Below the pieces are notes generated by a model. That model did not search any database. It worked only from the letters and a program-made list of their open reading frames with translations, and was not told the DNA's origin. This document shows positions 56,107 through 64,000 of a DNA stretch of 64,000 nt, one piece after another (the stretch's first letter is position 1; each line of letters starts with the position of its first letter). The translations under genes were made by a program, and so were the position numbers. Source of the DNA: Rodentibacter ratti (GTDB taxonomy: Bacteria > Pseudomonadota > Gammaproteobacteria > Enterobacterales > Pasteurellaceae); contig NZ_MLAJ01000010.1 in assembly GCF_002000485.1 (NCBI RefSeq), forward strand, positions 23,034 through 87,033. Reading direction: 5' to 3'.

Positions 56107-57261
56107 TTAAGCCTCAATAGACTTCAACAAAGCTAATAGCTGTAATCCTATTTCCCTACGCCAGCCAAGCAACAAATCCGGCATTTTCTCTTGTGATTCA
56201 TTATGTTGCCAAACCCATTTGATTAATTCCTCCAAACTTCGCTTACTTGCTAAAATTTCTAGGGTTAAACCCTGTGGTGTGAGTTCATAAGCTTTTTCTT
56301 GCAAAAGACGAATTGCTTTTTTATAACGGGGATCATCAGCAATGCGAGCGATACGTTTCGGATAATCATAGGGCGATACTCGGCGTGCTTTCGCTAAGAG
56401 TTGTAAAATTTTCTTACCACGTACTCTGACTTCATTATTGGAAAGCCCCATTTCAAGCATTTCCGAAGTATTACGCGGATTGTATTTCGCCACTTTCCAT
56501 AAATTTTCTGACTTAACTACATAAGAAAGTGCCAAATCACGCTCTATTGCCACTTCTTGTCTCCATTGCGCCAAAATTTTTAACCGAGCAAGCTCTAATG
56601 GGTTAAGTTTCCATGAATTTGGAATATCCAAATAGGCAGTTTCTACATCACGTGATTTTAATTTCTTTGTTTTTGATAAGGCCAGTTCACAATCCGCTTG
56701 TACAGCATGTTGCCAAGGGGTTGCCATTAATTCTTTTTGTAAACAATCGTAAATCGGCAGTAAATACCACACATCACCTGCTGCATAATGTAATTGTGTT
56801 TCCGATAAAGGGCGTTTAATCCAATTTGTTCTCGTTGCCCCTTTATCCACCTTAGTATTCAGATAATTTAATGCTAATTTTGCCAGCCCTACTGAATTTC
56901 CCAATCCGAGGAAACGGGCCATTATTTGCGTATCAATCATTGGCTGGGGTAATTGATCAAATTCCTGCAAAAAAACAAGTAAATCTTCACTGCAAGAATG
57001 GAGAACTTTAAGCACATTGGGAGCGGCTAATAATTCAACAAAAGGCGAAAAATCGCTAATGCTTAAAGGATCAATCAGGGATACTCTCTCTCCATCATAA
57101 AGTTGAATCAGACCAAGCTTCGGGAAATAGGTTGAGACACGCACAAATTCAGTGTCTAAAGCAACCGCACTTTTTTGGTGTGCTGATTGACAAACTTCAC
57201 TCAAAGCTTGATTTGTTGTGATCAATGAAAAATGCAATGGTTCTTGGCATTCTTTTATCAT
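56107..57261 (-). CDS. rnd: Ribonuclease D
   Basis: 384-aa 3'-5' exoribonuclease of tRNA maturation. The DEDD exonuclease begins with ALDTEFVRV (about residues 34-42), with LKVLHSCSEDLL and an Exo III HYAAGDVWYL. An HRDC domain follows (about 205-285). Length fits E. coli RNase D (375). It lies downstream of fadD behind a hairpin. Confidence 0.95.
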   Translation of the reverse strand: MIKECQEPLHFSLITTNQALSEVCQSAHQKSAVALDTEFVRVSTYFPKLGLIQLYDGERVSLIDPLSISDFSPFVELLAAPNVLKVLHSCSEDLLVFLQEFDQLPQPMIDTQIMARFLGLGNSVGLAKLALNYLNTKVDKGATRTNWIKRPLSETQLHYAAGDVWYLLPIYDCLQKELMATPWQHAVQADCELALSKTKKLKSRDVETAYLDIPNSWKLNPLELARLKILAQWRQEVAIERDLALSYVVKSENLWKVAKYNPRNTSEMLEMGLSNNEVRVRGKKILQLLAKARRVSPYDYPKRIARIADDPRYKKAIRLLQEKAYELTPQGLTLEILASKRSLEELIKWVWQHNESQEKMPDLLLGWRREIGLQLLALLKSIEA

Positions 57262-57290
57262 GACATTATCTCTTAGATTAAAAAAACAAA

Positions 57291-57312
57291 AATGGGATAT
57301 TGCTATCCCATT
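57291..57312 (-). terminator. Hairpin after fadD
   Basis: AATGGGATA and TATCCCATT with a 4-base loop between fadD and rnd; the poor T run on the minus strand limits strength. Confidence 0.6.
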
Positions 57313-57327
57313 ATTAAATGATGAAAC

Positions 57328-59016
57328 TTAATGTGTTGGTCGATTGGCAATTTCTTCATCCCGTAATATACGGCGTAATATTTTTCCGACATTTGTTTTA
57401 GGCAATTCATCTCGAAATTCAATTTCTTTAGGCACTTTATATCCGGTCAAATGCTGACGGCAGTGCTGACGAAGTTCATCACGGGTAAGACTTTCATCTT
57501 TTTTCACAACAAAAATTTTAATGGTTTCTCCTGAAACTTCGTTCGGTACGCCAATTGCCACAGCTTCTGCAACCTTATAATTGAGCATGACAACATCTTC
57601 AATTTCATTCGGATAAACATTAAAACCTGAGACCAAAATCATATCTTTTTTACGATCTACAATACGTAAACTGTAGGTTTCATCCATAATCACAATATCA
57701 CCGGTTGCCATCCAGCCATCTTTCAATACTTCATTCGTTGCCTCAGGACGTTGCCAGTAACCTTGCATAACTTGATCACCTTTTACCCACAATTCTCCTG
57801 GTTCGCCGATTTTCGCTTCTGAACCATCATCTTTGATAATTTTAATATCTGTATTGGGTACAGGCACACCAATAGTTCCATTGTGTTTCACGACATTTAC
57901 AGGACAAGCGGCAATAAGCGGCGAACATTCCGTCATACCATAACCTTCAATAATGTTACAGCCGGTTAAATCGTGCCAACGTGTCGCGACGGATTGCTGA
58001 ATAGCCATACCGCCACCGACAGAAAGTTTTAATGCCGAAAAATCAACTTCTTTGAAATTTTCATTATTTAACAGAGCATTAAATAGCGTGTTTACGCCTG
58101 TAATAGCCTGAAAACGATATTTTTTTAATTCTTTGACAAAACCATCAATATCACGTGGATTTGTAATTAAAATAGCCGTGACACCAAGCTCGAGGAAAAG
58201 TAGGCAGTTCACCGTTAAAGCAAAAACATGATAAAGTGGCAGAGCAAGAATAGCTGAACGGGCATGTGCGTGATCGCCAATGAAAGGTTCTGCGATCCAT
58301 TTTGCTTGGAAAACATTGGTAATAATATTTCCATGGGAAAGCATCGCCCCTTTTGCCACGCCGGTTGTGCCCCCTGTATATTGCAGAAAAGCGAGATCAT
58401 CACGTGACACTTCCGGTTGAATATATTGACGATATTTTCCAATACTTAATACTTCACGAAACGTTACGGCATCCGGTAATTTATATTTGGGCACTAACTT
58501 TTTGATATATTTCACCACAAAATTAACCAATGTACGCTTACCAAAAGAAAGCTGATCGCCCATTCGGGTTAAAATAACGTGTTTTATATCCGTATTAAAA
58601 ACAACTTTCTCAAGTGTTGAGGCAAAATTTGAAACAACCACTATTGCCACCGCCCCACTATCTTGTAACTGATGCTCAAGTTCTCGTGGGGTATAAAGCG
58701 GATTGACATTCACGACAATCAAACCTGCCCGTAAAATACCGAAAAGCGCGATAGGATATTGCAATAAATTCGGCATCATCAATGCAACACGATCACCGCG
58801 TTTTAATTTAAACTCATTTTGTAAATAAGCCGCAAAAGCCCGACTACGTTCTTCTAATTTACGAAAAGTGAGAACTTGTCCCATATTGATATATGCAGGC
58901 CGGTCAGGATGTTCACGAATTGCTTTATTAAATATATCTAAAATTGATTCATATTTTGAAGTATCCAGATATTTTTCAGCACCTTCCGGATAATTTTGAA
59001 ACCAAATTTTTTCCAT
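57328..59016 (-). CDS. fadD: Long-chain fatty acid-CoA ligase FadD
   Basis: 562-aa acyl-CoA synthetase (E. coli 561). AMP-binding motif [16 protein letters not shown] near residue 212, [10 protein letters not shown] near 360 and GWMATGDI near 430 are conserved, with the C-terminal Lys in [10 protein letters not shown]. It activates exogenous fatty acids. Upstream slp and tsaB are on the same strand, the order seen in E. coli. Confidence 0.96.
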   Translation of the reverse strand: MEKIWFQNYPEGAEKYLDTSKYESILDIFNKAIREHPDRPAYINMGQVLTFRKLEERSRAFAAYLQNEFKLKRGDRVALMMPNLLQYPIALFGILRAGLIVVNVNPLYTPRELEHQLQDSGAVAIVVVSNFASTLEKVVFNTDIKHVILTRMGDQLSFGKRTLVNFVVKYIKKLVPKYKLPDAVTFREVLSIGKYRQYIQPEVSRDDLAFLQYTGGTTGVAKGAMLSHGNIITNVFQAKWIAEPFIGDHAHARSAILALPLYHVFALTVNCLLFLELGVTAILITNPRDIDGFVKELKKYRFQAITGVNTLFNALLNNENFKEVDFSALKLSVGGGMAIQQSVATRWHDLTGCNIIEGYGMTECSPLIAACPVNVVKHNGTIGVPVPNTDIKIIKDDGSEAKIGEPGELWVKGDQVMQGYWQRPEATNEVLKDGWMATGDIVIMDETYSLRIVDRKKDMILVSGFNVYPNEIEDVVMLNYKVAEAVAIGVPNEVSGETIKIFVVKKDESLTRDELRQHCRQHLTGYKVPKEIEFRDELPKTNVGKILRRILRDEEIANRPTH

Positions 59017-59062
59017 TTATTATTAACCTTATAGTTGGAAAATCGACGGCAGATTCTATCAT

Positions 59063-59608
59063 TTAATTTAAATAATAGCGAATTTCCGGCTCGTTATACC
59101 GGGCTCGATGGCGCCAACCCCAAAATCCCCAATCGTCCCAGTAATCATCCGGCGGATAATAATAATGTTTGCTCAATGTCCAAAGGCGATAATTTTCAAC
59201 TTGAATCACCGGATAAGAGTAATTCGCCTGTTCAATTTTGCCTTCTTCTTTTCCGGATAAAGTGCCACCTAAAGTAATATAACGATCTTTCAAATTCTCT
59301 GGGTCAATAAAACCGTTAAAATACGCAATAAAACGTCCTTGGGATTGTGATTCCACAATAGGCTTAGCCGAATAATTGGAAATCGGTAAACTCAATACCT
59401 CAATTTTCGTTTTATTCGGTAAAATTTCAGATCGAATAATTTTTCCGCCTAAACGCACGGTTTTACAGCGACAATTCAGATCTTGCGATGAAATATCACG
59501 ATAATCGGTAATTGAAAAGCGATTCTTCTCTAAGCCTTGTGGTGATGTAATACAGCCAGTTAATAAGAAAGAAAGTGCGGTTAAAAATAATGTTATTTTT
59601 ACTCTCAT
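59063..59608 (-). CDS. slp: Slp family outer-membrane lipoprotein
   Basis: 181-aa lipoprotein with lipobox LTGC (Cys19). The Slp fold is suggested by LGGKI, VLSLPIS and FIAYFNGFIDPE. The C-terminal 35 residues are unusually rich in Tyr, Trp and Asp. E. coli has the paralogue yeaY at this position, so YeaY-like would be an equal name. Role is starvation/envelope related in E. coli. Confidence 0.88.
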   Translation of the reverse strand: MRVKITLFLTALSFLLTGCITSPQGLEKNRFSITDYRDISSQDLNCRCKTVRLGGKIIRSEILPNKTKIEVLSLPISNYSAKPIVESQSQGRFIAYFNGFIDPENLKDRYITLGGTLSGKEEGKIEQANYSYPVIQVENYRLWTLSKHYYYPPDDYWDDWGFWGWRHRARYNEPEIRYYLN

Positions 59609-59637
59609 AAGTGCCCTCCTACAATTTTATAAGAAAA

Positions 59638-60348
59638 TTACTCACGTCCCGGCAATTTTTTCCAAGTGACCTCATTACGTAAATAAATTGGTTCAATCTC
59701 TAGTGCTGAAATAACTTTTTTTTGCAACCAATCCGTAAGGGCTAATTCCAACATGTAGAGGGCATTAGGTAATTCAATATCTGTACCGGTGAAATTTTTT
59801 TCGGAAAATTGCGAATAGGCATTCCAGCCTGTCCCTACTCGGAAAGCCGTCTCATCGGTAAATTGAGCAATAACCCGTTCAGGTGAACAAACTTGCTCTG
59901 CAATCACTTCACGCCATTGAAAAAACTCACCAGAATCTGACCGCACTTTTTCTCGTGTCAGGTGAGAAAAATAAACTTCATTCATTCTCGCATCAATAGC
60001 CGCAGCAACATTTTCCCTTTGATGTAATTCAAATGCGGCCTGCGCCATTGCCGTTAAATTTGAAATAGGAATAACCGGCAAATCAGCACCAAAAGCCAAT
60101 CCTTGCGCAATTCCTGCTCCGACTCTAACCCCTGTAAAGCTACCGGGTCCACGACCAAAGGCAATAGCATCGACTTGAGTCAATCGAATTCCTGCATTTG
60201 CCAGAATTTCATCTATCATTGGCAAGATACGTTTTGTGTGACTGCGTTGGGCTAATTCACTCAAATGTGTTTTTTCGCCCTTGTTTAGCAGGGCGACAGA
60301 ACAAGCCTCAGTAGAGGTATCTAATGCTAATAAAGTTAAGTTTGTCAT
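59638..60348 (-). CDS. tsaB: tRNA t6A threonylcarbamoyl-transfer protein TsaB
   Basis: 236-aa ASKHA-fold scaffold that pairs with TsaD for t6A37 synthesis. The N-terminus LLALDTSTEACSVAL and the GRGPGSFTGVRVG motif are typical. I chose the ATG at 60348 (MTNLTLLALD); a start at 60360 is possible. It overlaps or abuts yoaA, which ends at 60361. Confidence 0.94.
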   Translation of the reverse strand: MTNLTLLALDTSTEACSVALLNKGEKTHLSELAQRSHTKRILPMIDEILANAGIRLTQVDAIAFGRGPGSFTGVRVGAGIAQGLAFGADLPVIPISNLTAMAQAAFELHQRENVAAAIDARMNEVYFSHLTREKVRSDSGEFFQWREVIAEQVCSPERVIAQFTDETAFRVGTGWNAYSQFSEKNFTGTDIELPNALYMLELALTDWLQKKVISALEIEPIYLRNEVTWKKLPGRE

Positions 60349-60360
60349 TATTTTTCTCAA

Positions 60361-62271
60361 TTATTTATTTTGTAAGAATTGTACCACTTTGTTTAGATCA
60401 CGGGTACGCGTTAAACTTGGCAAACTTTTTAAAAATGTTTCACCATAGTTACGCATCACAAGGCGATTATCACAGATAATAACGGCTCCACGATCTGTAA
60501 CATCACGGATTAAACGTCCCACACCTTGCTTTAGTGTAATCACGGCTTCAGGAATTTGAATATCATTGAAAGGATTTCCACCTTGTAAACGACAGTCCTC
60601 AATACGCGCTTTAAGTAAAGGCTCATCAGGCGACATAAAAGGAAGCTTATCAATAACAACTAAAGAAAGCGCCTCACCACGCACATCAATACCCTCCCAG
60701 AAACTTGATGTCGCAACCAATACGGTATTTTTACTTGCAGTAAATTGTGCCAATAAAGTCATTTTTGGCATTTCACCTTGTAGCAATACAGATAATTGAC
60801 TATTTGAGCGAAAATATCCCGCTAAACTACGCATCATTTCATAGGAAGTACAAAGAACGAAACAGCGCCCTTGATTGGCCTCAATAACAGGTAATAACAT
60901 TTTACCTAGTTCAGTTTGTGTATTAGTCTGGTTTGTATTTGGCAAATAGCGTGGCACACATAATAATGCTTGCTCAGTATAATTAAACGGGCTCTGTAAA
61001 ATAAGTTGGCGTGCATTTTCAATGCCTAAACGATGATAAAAATGGTCAAATTTGCCATCAACCTCTAAAGTAGCAGAAGTAAAAATCCACGCTGCTTGTT
61101 TCGTTTTTAACTGTTCACCAAATTTATCCGCAACGGTTAAAGGTGTAATATGTAACGCAAATTGACGCGCAAAGGTTTCATACCAATAGCAATAACCGAC
61201 ACGCTCTGTTTCAAGTAAACGCTGTAGGTATCCTTTTAAATTTTCAACCCGTTCAAAAATATTATCCAGAGTTTGTGAACGTCCTAATGCCAATTTAATG
61301 ACTTCAGACAAAAAATCTAATTTTTCGATAAGAATTTTAAATGATTTTTCAACCGCACTTTGCCTTAATAGATCACGCCAATTACCACGCAGATTTCCTT
61401 CCCCTAATAACAAGCGAAAATCTTGTGTCATTTTTTGGAGAGTCTCCGCTGCACTGTTTAGTTGTTTCAGATCCTTTAGTTCCGTGTGATAAACAATATT
61501 AATATCTTTACAAAGATCAAAAAACTGACGAGAACTCACTGATTGTCCGAAATACTGACTAGCAATATCAGGTAATTGATGTGCTTCATCAAAAATAATA
61601 TTTTCTGCTTGGGGGATTAACTCACCAAAACCACTTTCTTTCACCGCCATATCCGCAAAAAACAGGTGATGATTAACGACCACAATATCCGCATTGAGGG
61701 CCTTTTTTCGTGCCAATGCAACATAACAATCCGAATAATTAGGGCAATCTGATCCGAGACAATTTTCAGCTGTACTGGTTAATTGGGGTAAAATAGGGCT
61801 ATCTTCCGCAAGATCGGTACACTCGGTCAGATCTCCTGTTTTACTTGAAACGCTCCACTGACGGACCTTCACTAAATCTTCTAATACCGATTTATCCCCC
61901 AATACCCCTTGTGCCATTAAACGTTCTAAACGCTCTAAACATAAATAATTGGATCGACCTTTGAGTAAAGCTGTTTTTCCCGTATAACTCAGCGCTTTTT
62001 TTATTGCAGGTAAATCACGGTTAAATAATTGATCTTGAAGATTTTTAGATCCTGTGGAAATGATAGTTTTCTTACCGGAAAGTAATGTCGGAGCTAAATA
62101 CGCGAAAGTTTTTCCTGTCCCTGTGCCGGCTTCTACTACCAATATACTTTTCTCAGAAATAACCGTTTCAATAGCCTGCGCCATTTCTAACTGCTCTATT
62201 CGGGGACTAAAACCTTTAATTTGTTGGCTTAATGCACCACTCTTGGCAAAAATCTCTGCAACACTACTCAT
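60361..62271 (-). CDS. yoaA: DinG-family iron-sulfur helicase YoaA
   Basis: 636-aa XPD/DinG-like 5'-3' DNA helicase (E. coli YoaA 636). Walker A AGTGTGKTF (about residues 49-57), DEAH box in IIFDEAHQLPD near 229, and four Cys that could bind an Fe-S cluster near residues 111-186 (including CLGSDCPNYSDC). C-terminal helicase motif QGVGRLIRD near 586. In E. coli it works with the clamp-loader chi subunit in repair. First gene of yoaA-tsaB-slp-fadD-rnd. Confidence 0.95.
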   Translation of the reverse strand: MSSVAEIFAKSGALSQQIKGFSPRIEQLEMAQAIETVISEKSILVVEAGTGTGKTFAYLAPTLLSGKKTIISTGSKNLQDQLFNRDLPAIKKALSYTGKTALLKGRSNYLCLERLERLMAQGVLGDKSVLEDLVKVRQWSVSSKTGDLTECTDLAEDSPILPQLTSTAENCLGSDCPNYSDCYVALARKKALNADIVVVNHHLFFADMAVKESGFGELIPQAENIIFDEAHQLPDIASQYFGQSVSSRQFFDLCKDINIVYHTELKDLKQLNSAAETLQKMTQDFRLLLGEGNLRGNWRDLLRQSAVEKSFKILIEKLDFLSEVIKLALGRSQTLDNIFERVENLKGYLQRLLETERVGYCYWYETFARQFALHITPLTVADKFGEQLKTKQAAWIFTSATLEVDGKFDHFYHRLGIENARQLILQSPFNYTEQALLCVPRYLPNTNQTNTQTELGKMLLPVIEANQGRCFVLCTSYEMMRSLAGYFRSNSQLSVLLQGEMPKMTLLAQFTASKNTVLVATSSFWEGIDVRGEALSLVVIDKLPFMSPDEPLLKARIEDCRLQGGNPFNDIQIPEAVITLKQGVGRLIRDVTDRGAVIICDNRLVMRNYGETFLKSLPSLTRTRDLNKVVQFLQNK

Positions 62272-62593
62272 AAAAGGAAAATCTAACCCATTTCATCACA
62301 AAAATTGGGCATTAGTGTAACAAATTTCATCAGACCATTGAATAAAAATACAGTAAAAAACAATCACAAAACTGACCGCACTTTAAACGAAATTTGAGGT
62401 AAAAATGGAAGATATAAAAATTCCCTGAACATTGGGGTTGAGCGAGAGGGACTTTCTCATAAAAGTTATGAAATAAATCTCAGATAAAACAAAATCGGGG
62501 AAGTGTCTAATGACACTTCCCCTATGATAGCCGATCTTGTTTATTTTAATAATGCCCCCATTAAAAAATAGAGGCATATACCGAGTGAAAATA
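62272..62593. other. Gene-poor interval with one uptake sequence and one strong hairpin
   Basis: 322 bases between yoaA (start) and the 206-aa gene (end). It holds a complete uptake core at about 62374 and the perfect hairpin at 62497-62522. A 64-codon open frame on the minus strand (62383-62577) has no ribosome site and no recognisable product. I see nothing else. Confidence 0.6.
62497..62522 (-). terminator. Probable terminator after the 206-aa exported protein gene
   Basis: GGGGAAGTGTC and GACACTTCCCC form a perfect 11-bp GC-rich stem with a 4-base loop. On the minus strand it is followed by GATTTTGTTTTA, an interrupted U tract. Confidence 0.7.
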
Positions 62594-63214
62594 CTATTTA
62601 TCGTATTTTTGATAAATACTACTATAAATCATACAAGCAGAAGAATCACCTAATTCACATTTTTTACGATAAACCCGAGCTTTCTTTCCTTTGAGATCAT
62701 CAGCCCTAAAACATGATAGATGTCCCTTTCCCCCAAAGTAACAAGATTCTTCATAGCGCATAATTGCCGCATCTGGATTTTTCATTGTGCAAAATCCTCC
62801 TTCATAATCGAATCCCTCATAATATAAAAGCTCCGCTTTTATATCAGAATACATGCTATCCATAATCTCCTTACGATAAGATTCCATAATAGGACTATGA
62901 AAACATTTACCTTTAGTCCCCTTAAAAGACAATAATCTCCTCTTTGCTTTTAACTCCTCTTCTTTTGCTTTTCTATGCCCTTTTTCATCTGCTTTTTGAT
63001 ATAACACAAAAGCTTGTTCATATAACCTGAGCATTTCGTAGAATTTCTCTCTATCCCCATCCTCAGGGATAGAGATAGAAATTATGTAAGCCTTATTACT
63101 TATTATATCCTCCGCTTGTTTAAACAATTCATCAGCAGTTTGGGCAATGGCAGAAAAAGAGCAAAAGGCAAATACAATAAAAAATGCTTTAAGAGAATTA
63201 AATGTTTTCATCAT
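62594..63214 (-). CDS. Exported cysteine-containing Sel1/Hcp-like protein of unknown function
   Basis: 206-aa protein with a signal peptide (cut near AIAQT, about residue 25). The C-terminal third has two helix-turn-helix units with paired Cys: CYFGGKGHLSC and CELGDSSAC, like the Cys-paired Sel1 repeats of Helicobacter Hcp proteins. Rich in Lys and Glu. Its ATG overlaps the stop of the upstream 80-codon gene (TAATG), so they are translationally coupled. Family assignment is by pattern only. Confidence 0.68.
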   Translation of the reverse strand: MMKTFNSLKAFFIVFAFCSFSAIAQTADELFKQAEDIISNKAYIISISIPEDGDREKFYEMLRLYEQAFVLYQKADEKGHRKAKEEELKAKRRLLSFKGTKGKCFHSPIMESYRKEIMDSMYSDIKAELLYYEGFDYEGGFCTMKNPDAAIMRYEESCYFGGKGHLSCFRADDLKGKKARVYRKKCELGDSSACMIYSSIYQKYDK

Positions 63215-63456
63215 TATTTTTCCTTATTGCGTGTTTTGGGACGAATATGTAATGTTACGGCATTGATCTCACATTGATACGAAATCTCATAGTCTGGATT
63301 TTCAGCAATAATTCTTTTCATTGATTTATCAATGGTTCGTTTTGTATAGTGCACTAATAGCGTGGCATTCTGCTCTGTAAGAAAGCGTGCTTCCTCCTTT
63401 AAGATCGTAATCTTATTTTGTACTACATTATTGATTATTTGGTATGAAGTAGGCAT
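63214..63456 (-). CDS. Small cytoplasmic protein of unknown function, coupled to the exported protein
   Basis: 80-aa protein, Lys/Arg/Glu-rich, no signal peptide or membrane segment. No recognised motif. Likely helical N-terminal half (KITILKEEARFLTEQNA) and a beta-like end (YQCEINAVTLHIRP). It ends in the TAATG overlap with the exported gene. Two palindromes lie upstream. Could be a small regulator or antitoxin-like protein, but nothing in the sequence proves it. Confidence 0.6.
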   Translation of the reverse strand: MPTSYQIINNVVQNKITILKEEARFLTEQNATLLVHYTKRTIDKSMKRIIAENPDYEISYQCEINAVTLHIRPKTRNKEK

Positions 63457-63501
63457 TTAGCGCTCCAGTAAAGTTAAATTTTTTATCAAGATTTATTTTG
63501 T

Positions 63502-63518
63502 TTTCTCTGCAAGAGAAA
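63502..63518. repeat. Palindrome upstream of the two-gene unit
   Basis: TTTCTCT-gca-AGAGAAA, perfect 7-bp arms. It is 46 bases before the 80-aa gene start. Confidence 0.6.
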
Positions 63519-63522
63519 GCAA

Positions 63523-63540
63523 AACCAGTATATACTGGTT
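63523..63540. promoter_or_regulatory. Perfect 18-bp palindrome, probable operator
   Basis: AACCAGTATATACTGGTT. It embeds TATACT, a -10-like hexamer, on both strands. It does not fit the LexA pattern CTGT-N8-ACAG. Confidence 0.6.
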
Positions 63541-64000
63541 AGTCTAAAAACCCCTTATAAATCATAATCTTAAGATAATCTTTAAACATAGGATTGAACT
63601 AAAAAACAAAGGATGGACTGGCAACAAAAGAATTGAATTCCCCACTATACTTGTAATATTTAGTAAGTAATCCTTTCTTTCTACATATCTTTATTTAAAT
63701 TTTTCGAGAAGGAATGTGAAATTATATTAGGGAGAAATTAGAGAAAAAGAAATTTTTTAATATTATGTAGAAAAGAAACAATAGATAAACTTTAATAGAT
63801 AGCAAGAGCGGTCAAATTTTATTGTATTTTACGTGTTAGTATCTCTTAAAATACCATATTGAAATTTTTAATTAGGTTTCATTAGCAATTTGAAATAACC
63901 GTCAAGGTACTTAAATTTTGAGCTTAGATTTTATTAGAATCTTTATCTCATTTAAAAAGTAAATCCCCCGAACCTTTCGGCTCAGGGGATGACTTTATGT
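63541..64000. other. AT-rich gene-free tail
   Basis: 460 bases with no open frame I would call a gene on either strand. It is strongly AT-rich with one near-uptake sequence (AGAGCGGTC near 63806). It ends in a terminator hairpin that belongs to a leftward gene beyond the window. Confidence 0.6.
63963..63990 (-). terminator. Hairpin at window end, terminator of a leftward gene beyond the edge
   Basis: ATCCCC/GGGGAT outer arms and CCGAA/TTCGG inner arms make a stacked stem. The minus strand continues TTACTTTTT, consistent with a terminator. Confidence 0.6.

Noticed and set aside
62383..62577. A 64-codon open frame on the minus strand after the 206-aa gene
   Set aside because: No ribosome site, hydrophobic low-complexity translation and the coding strand overlaps a hairpin and an uptake sequence. 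No recognised product or insertion-sequence relation could be shown.
63523..63540. LexA (SOS) operator
   Set aside because: The palindrome does not fit CTGT-N8-ACAG, so I report it only as an unassigned operator.

Overview
The window is a 64 kb stretch of a Pasteurellaceae chromosome (Gammaproteobacteria). Three observations support this. More than 40 copies of the Hin-type DNA uptake core AAGTGCGGT or its complement are scattered through it, many as inverted pairs that double as terminators. The DNA is AT-rich. The gene blocks match the order known for Haemophilus influenzae and relatives (rsmI/lpoA-yraN-diaA-dolP-nrdAB, folE/moeAB, pmbA/yjgA-lptCAB-ptsN-rapZ, pabA-metK-sprT, purF-cvpA, yfbV/ackA-pta, yoaA-tsaB-slp-fadD-rnd). 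A Haemophilus, Aggregatibacter or Rodentibacter-like species is likely; the sequence alone does not fix the species.

Layout. 1-2400: end of an L-ascorbate PTS/catabolic operon (a fused ulaA-ulaB cut by the window edge, ulaC, ulaD). 2500-8400: tldD and rsmI leftward, then lpoA-yraN-diaA-dolP rightward (cell-wall, replication and envelope functions). 8500-12100: class Ia ribonucleotide reductase nrdAB behind two NrdR boxes. 12300-19300: pirin, a REP-like inverted pair, a DASS transporter, folE, moeA-moeB, an MFS permease and a small exported protein. 19300-22100: hpt, a probable unannotated small RNA, pmbA and yjgA/darP. 22200-25400: lptC-lptA-lptB-ptsN-rapZ, with rpoN and hpf missing and the PtsN phospho-histidine replaced by lysine. 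25400-31100: M15 peptidase, dapE, yffB, an ADP-ribosylglycohydrolase, htpG and an opacity-like porin. 31100-38000: sprT, metK (MetJ boxes), pabA, pabB, pabC, a short CDF transporter and rlmKL. 38100-45100: znuA, a regulator/lipoprotein/beta-barrel divergon, tcdA, mltA, initiator tRNA, rlmM and gcvA. 45100-56000: GcvB sRNA, ilvE, pdxST/pdxR, cvpA-purF (PurR box), yfbV, ackA and pta. 56100-62300: rnd, fadD, slp, tsaB and yoaA. 62300-64000: an AT-rich end with a two-gene unit of unknown function, strong palindromes and a gene-free tail.

Most of the window is core metabolism and envelope biogenesis. tldD and pmbA encode the two halves of one protease. pabA, pabB and pabC make p-aminobenzoate, which with folE feeds folate synthesis. 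metK, rsmI, rlmKL and rlmM link SAM supply to rRNA methylation. lptCAB and lpoA build the envelope. ackA-pta handles overflow acetate. The parts most worth following up are the small-RNA candidate between pmbA and hpt, the lysine-substituted PtsN, the XRE/DUF4410/beta-barrel divergon at 39.3-40.8 kb, the two-gene unit at 62.6-63.5 kb and the isolated ADP-ribosylglycohydrolase. I found no CRISPR array, prophage, intact insertion sequence or rRNA operon.
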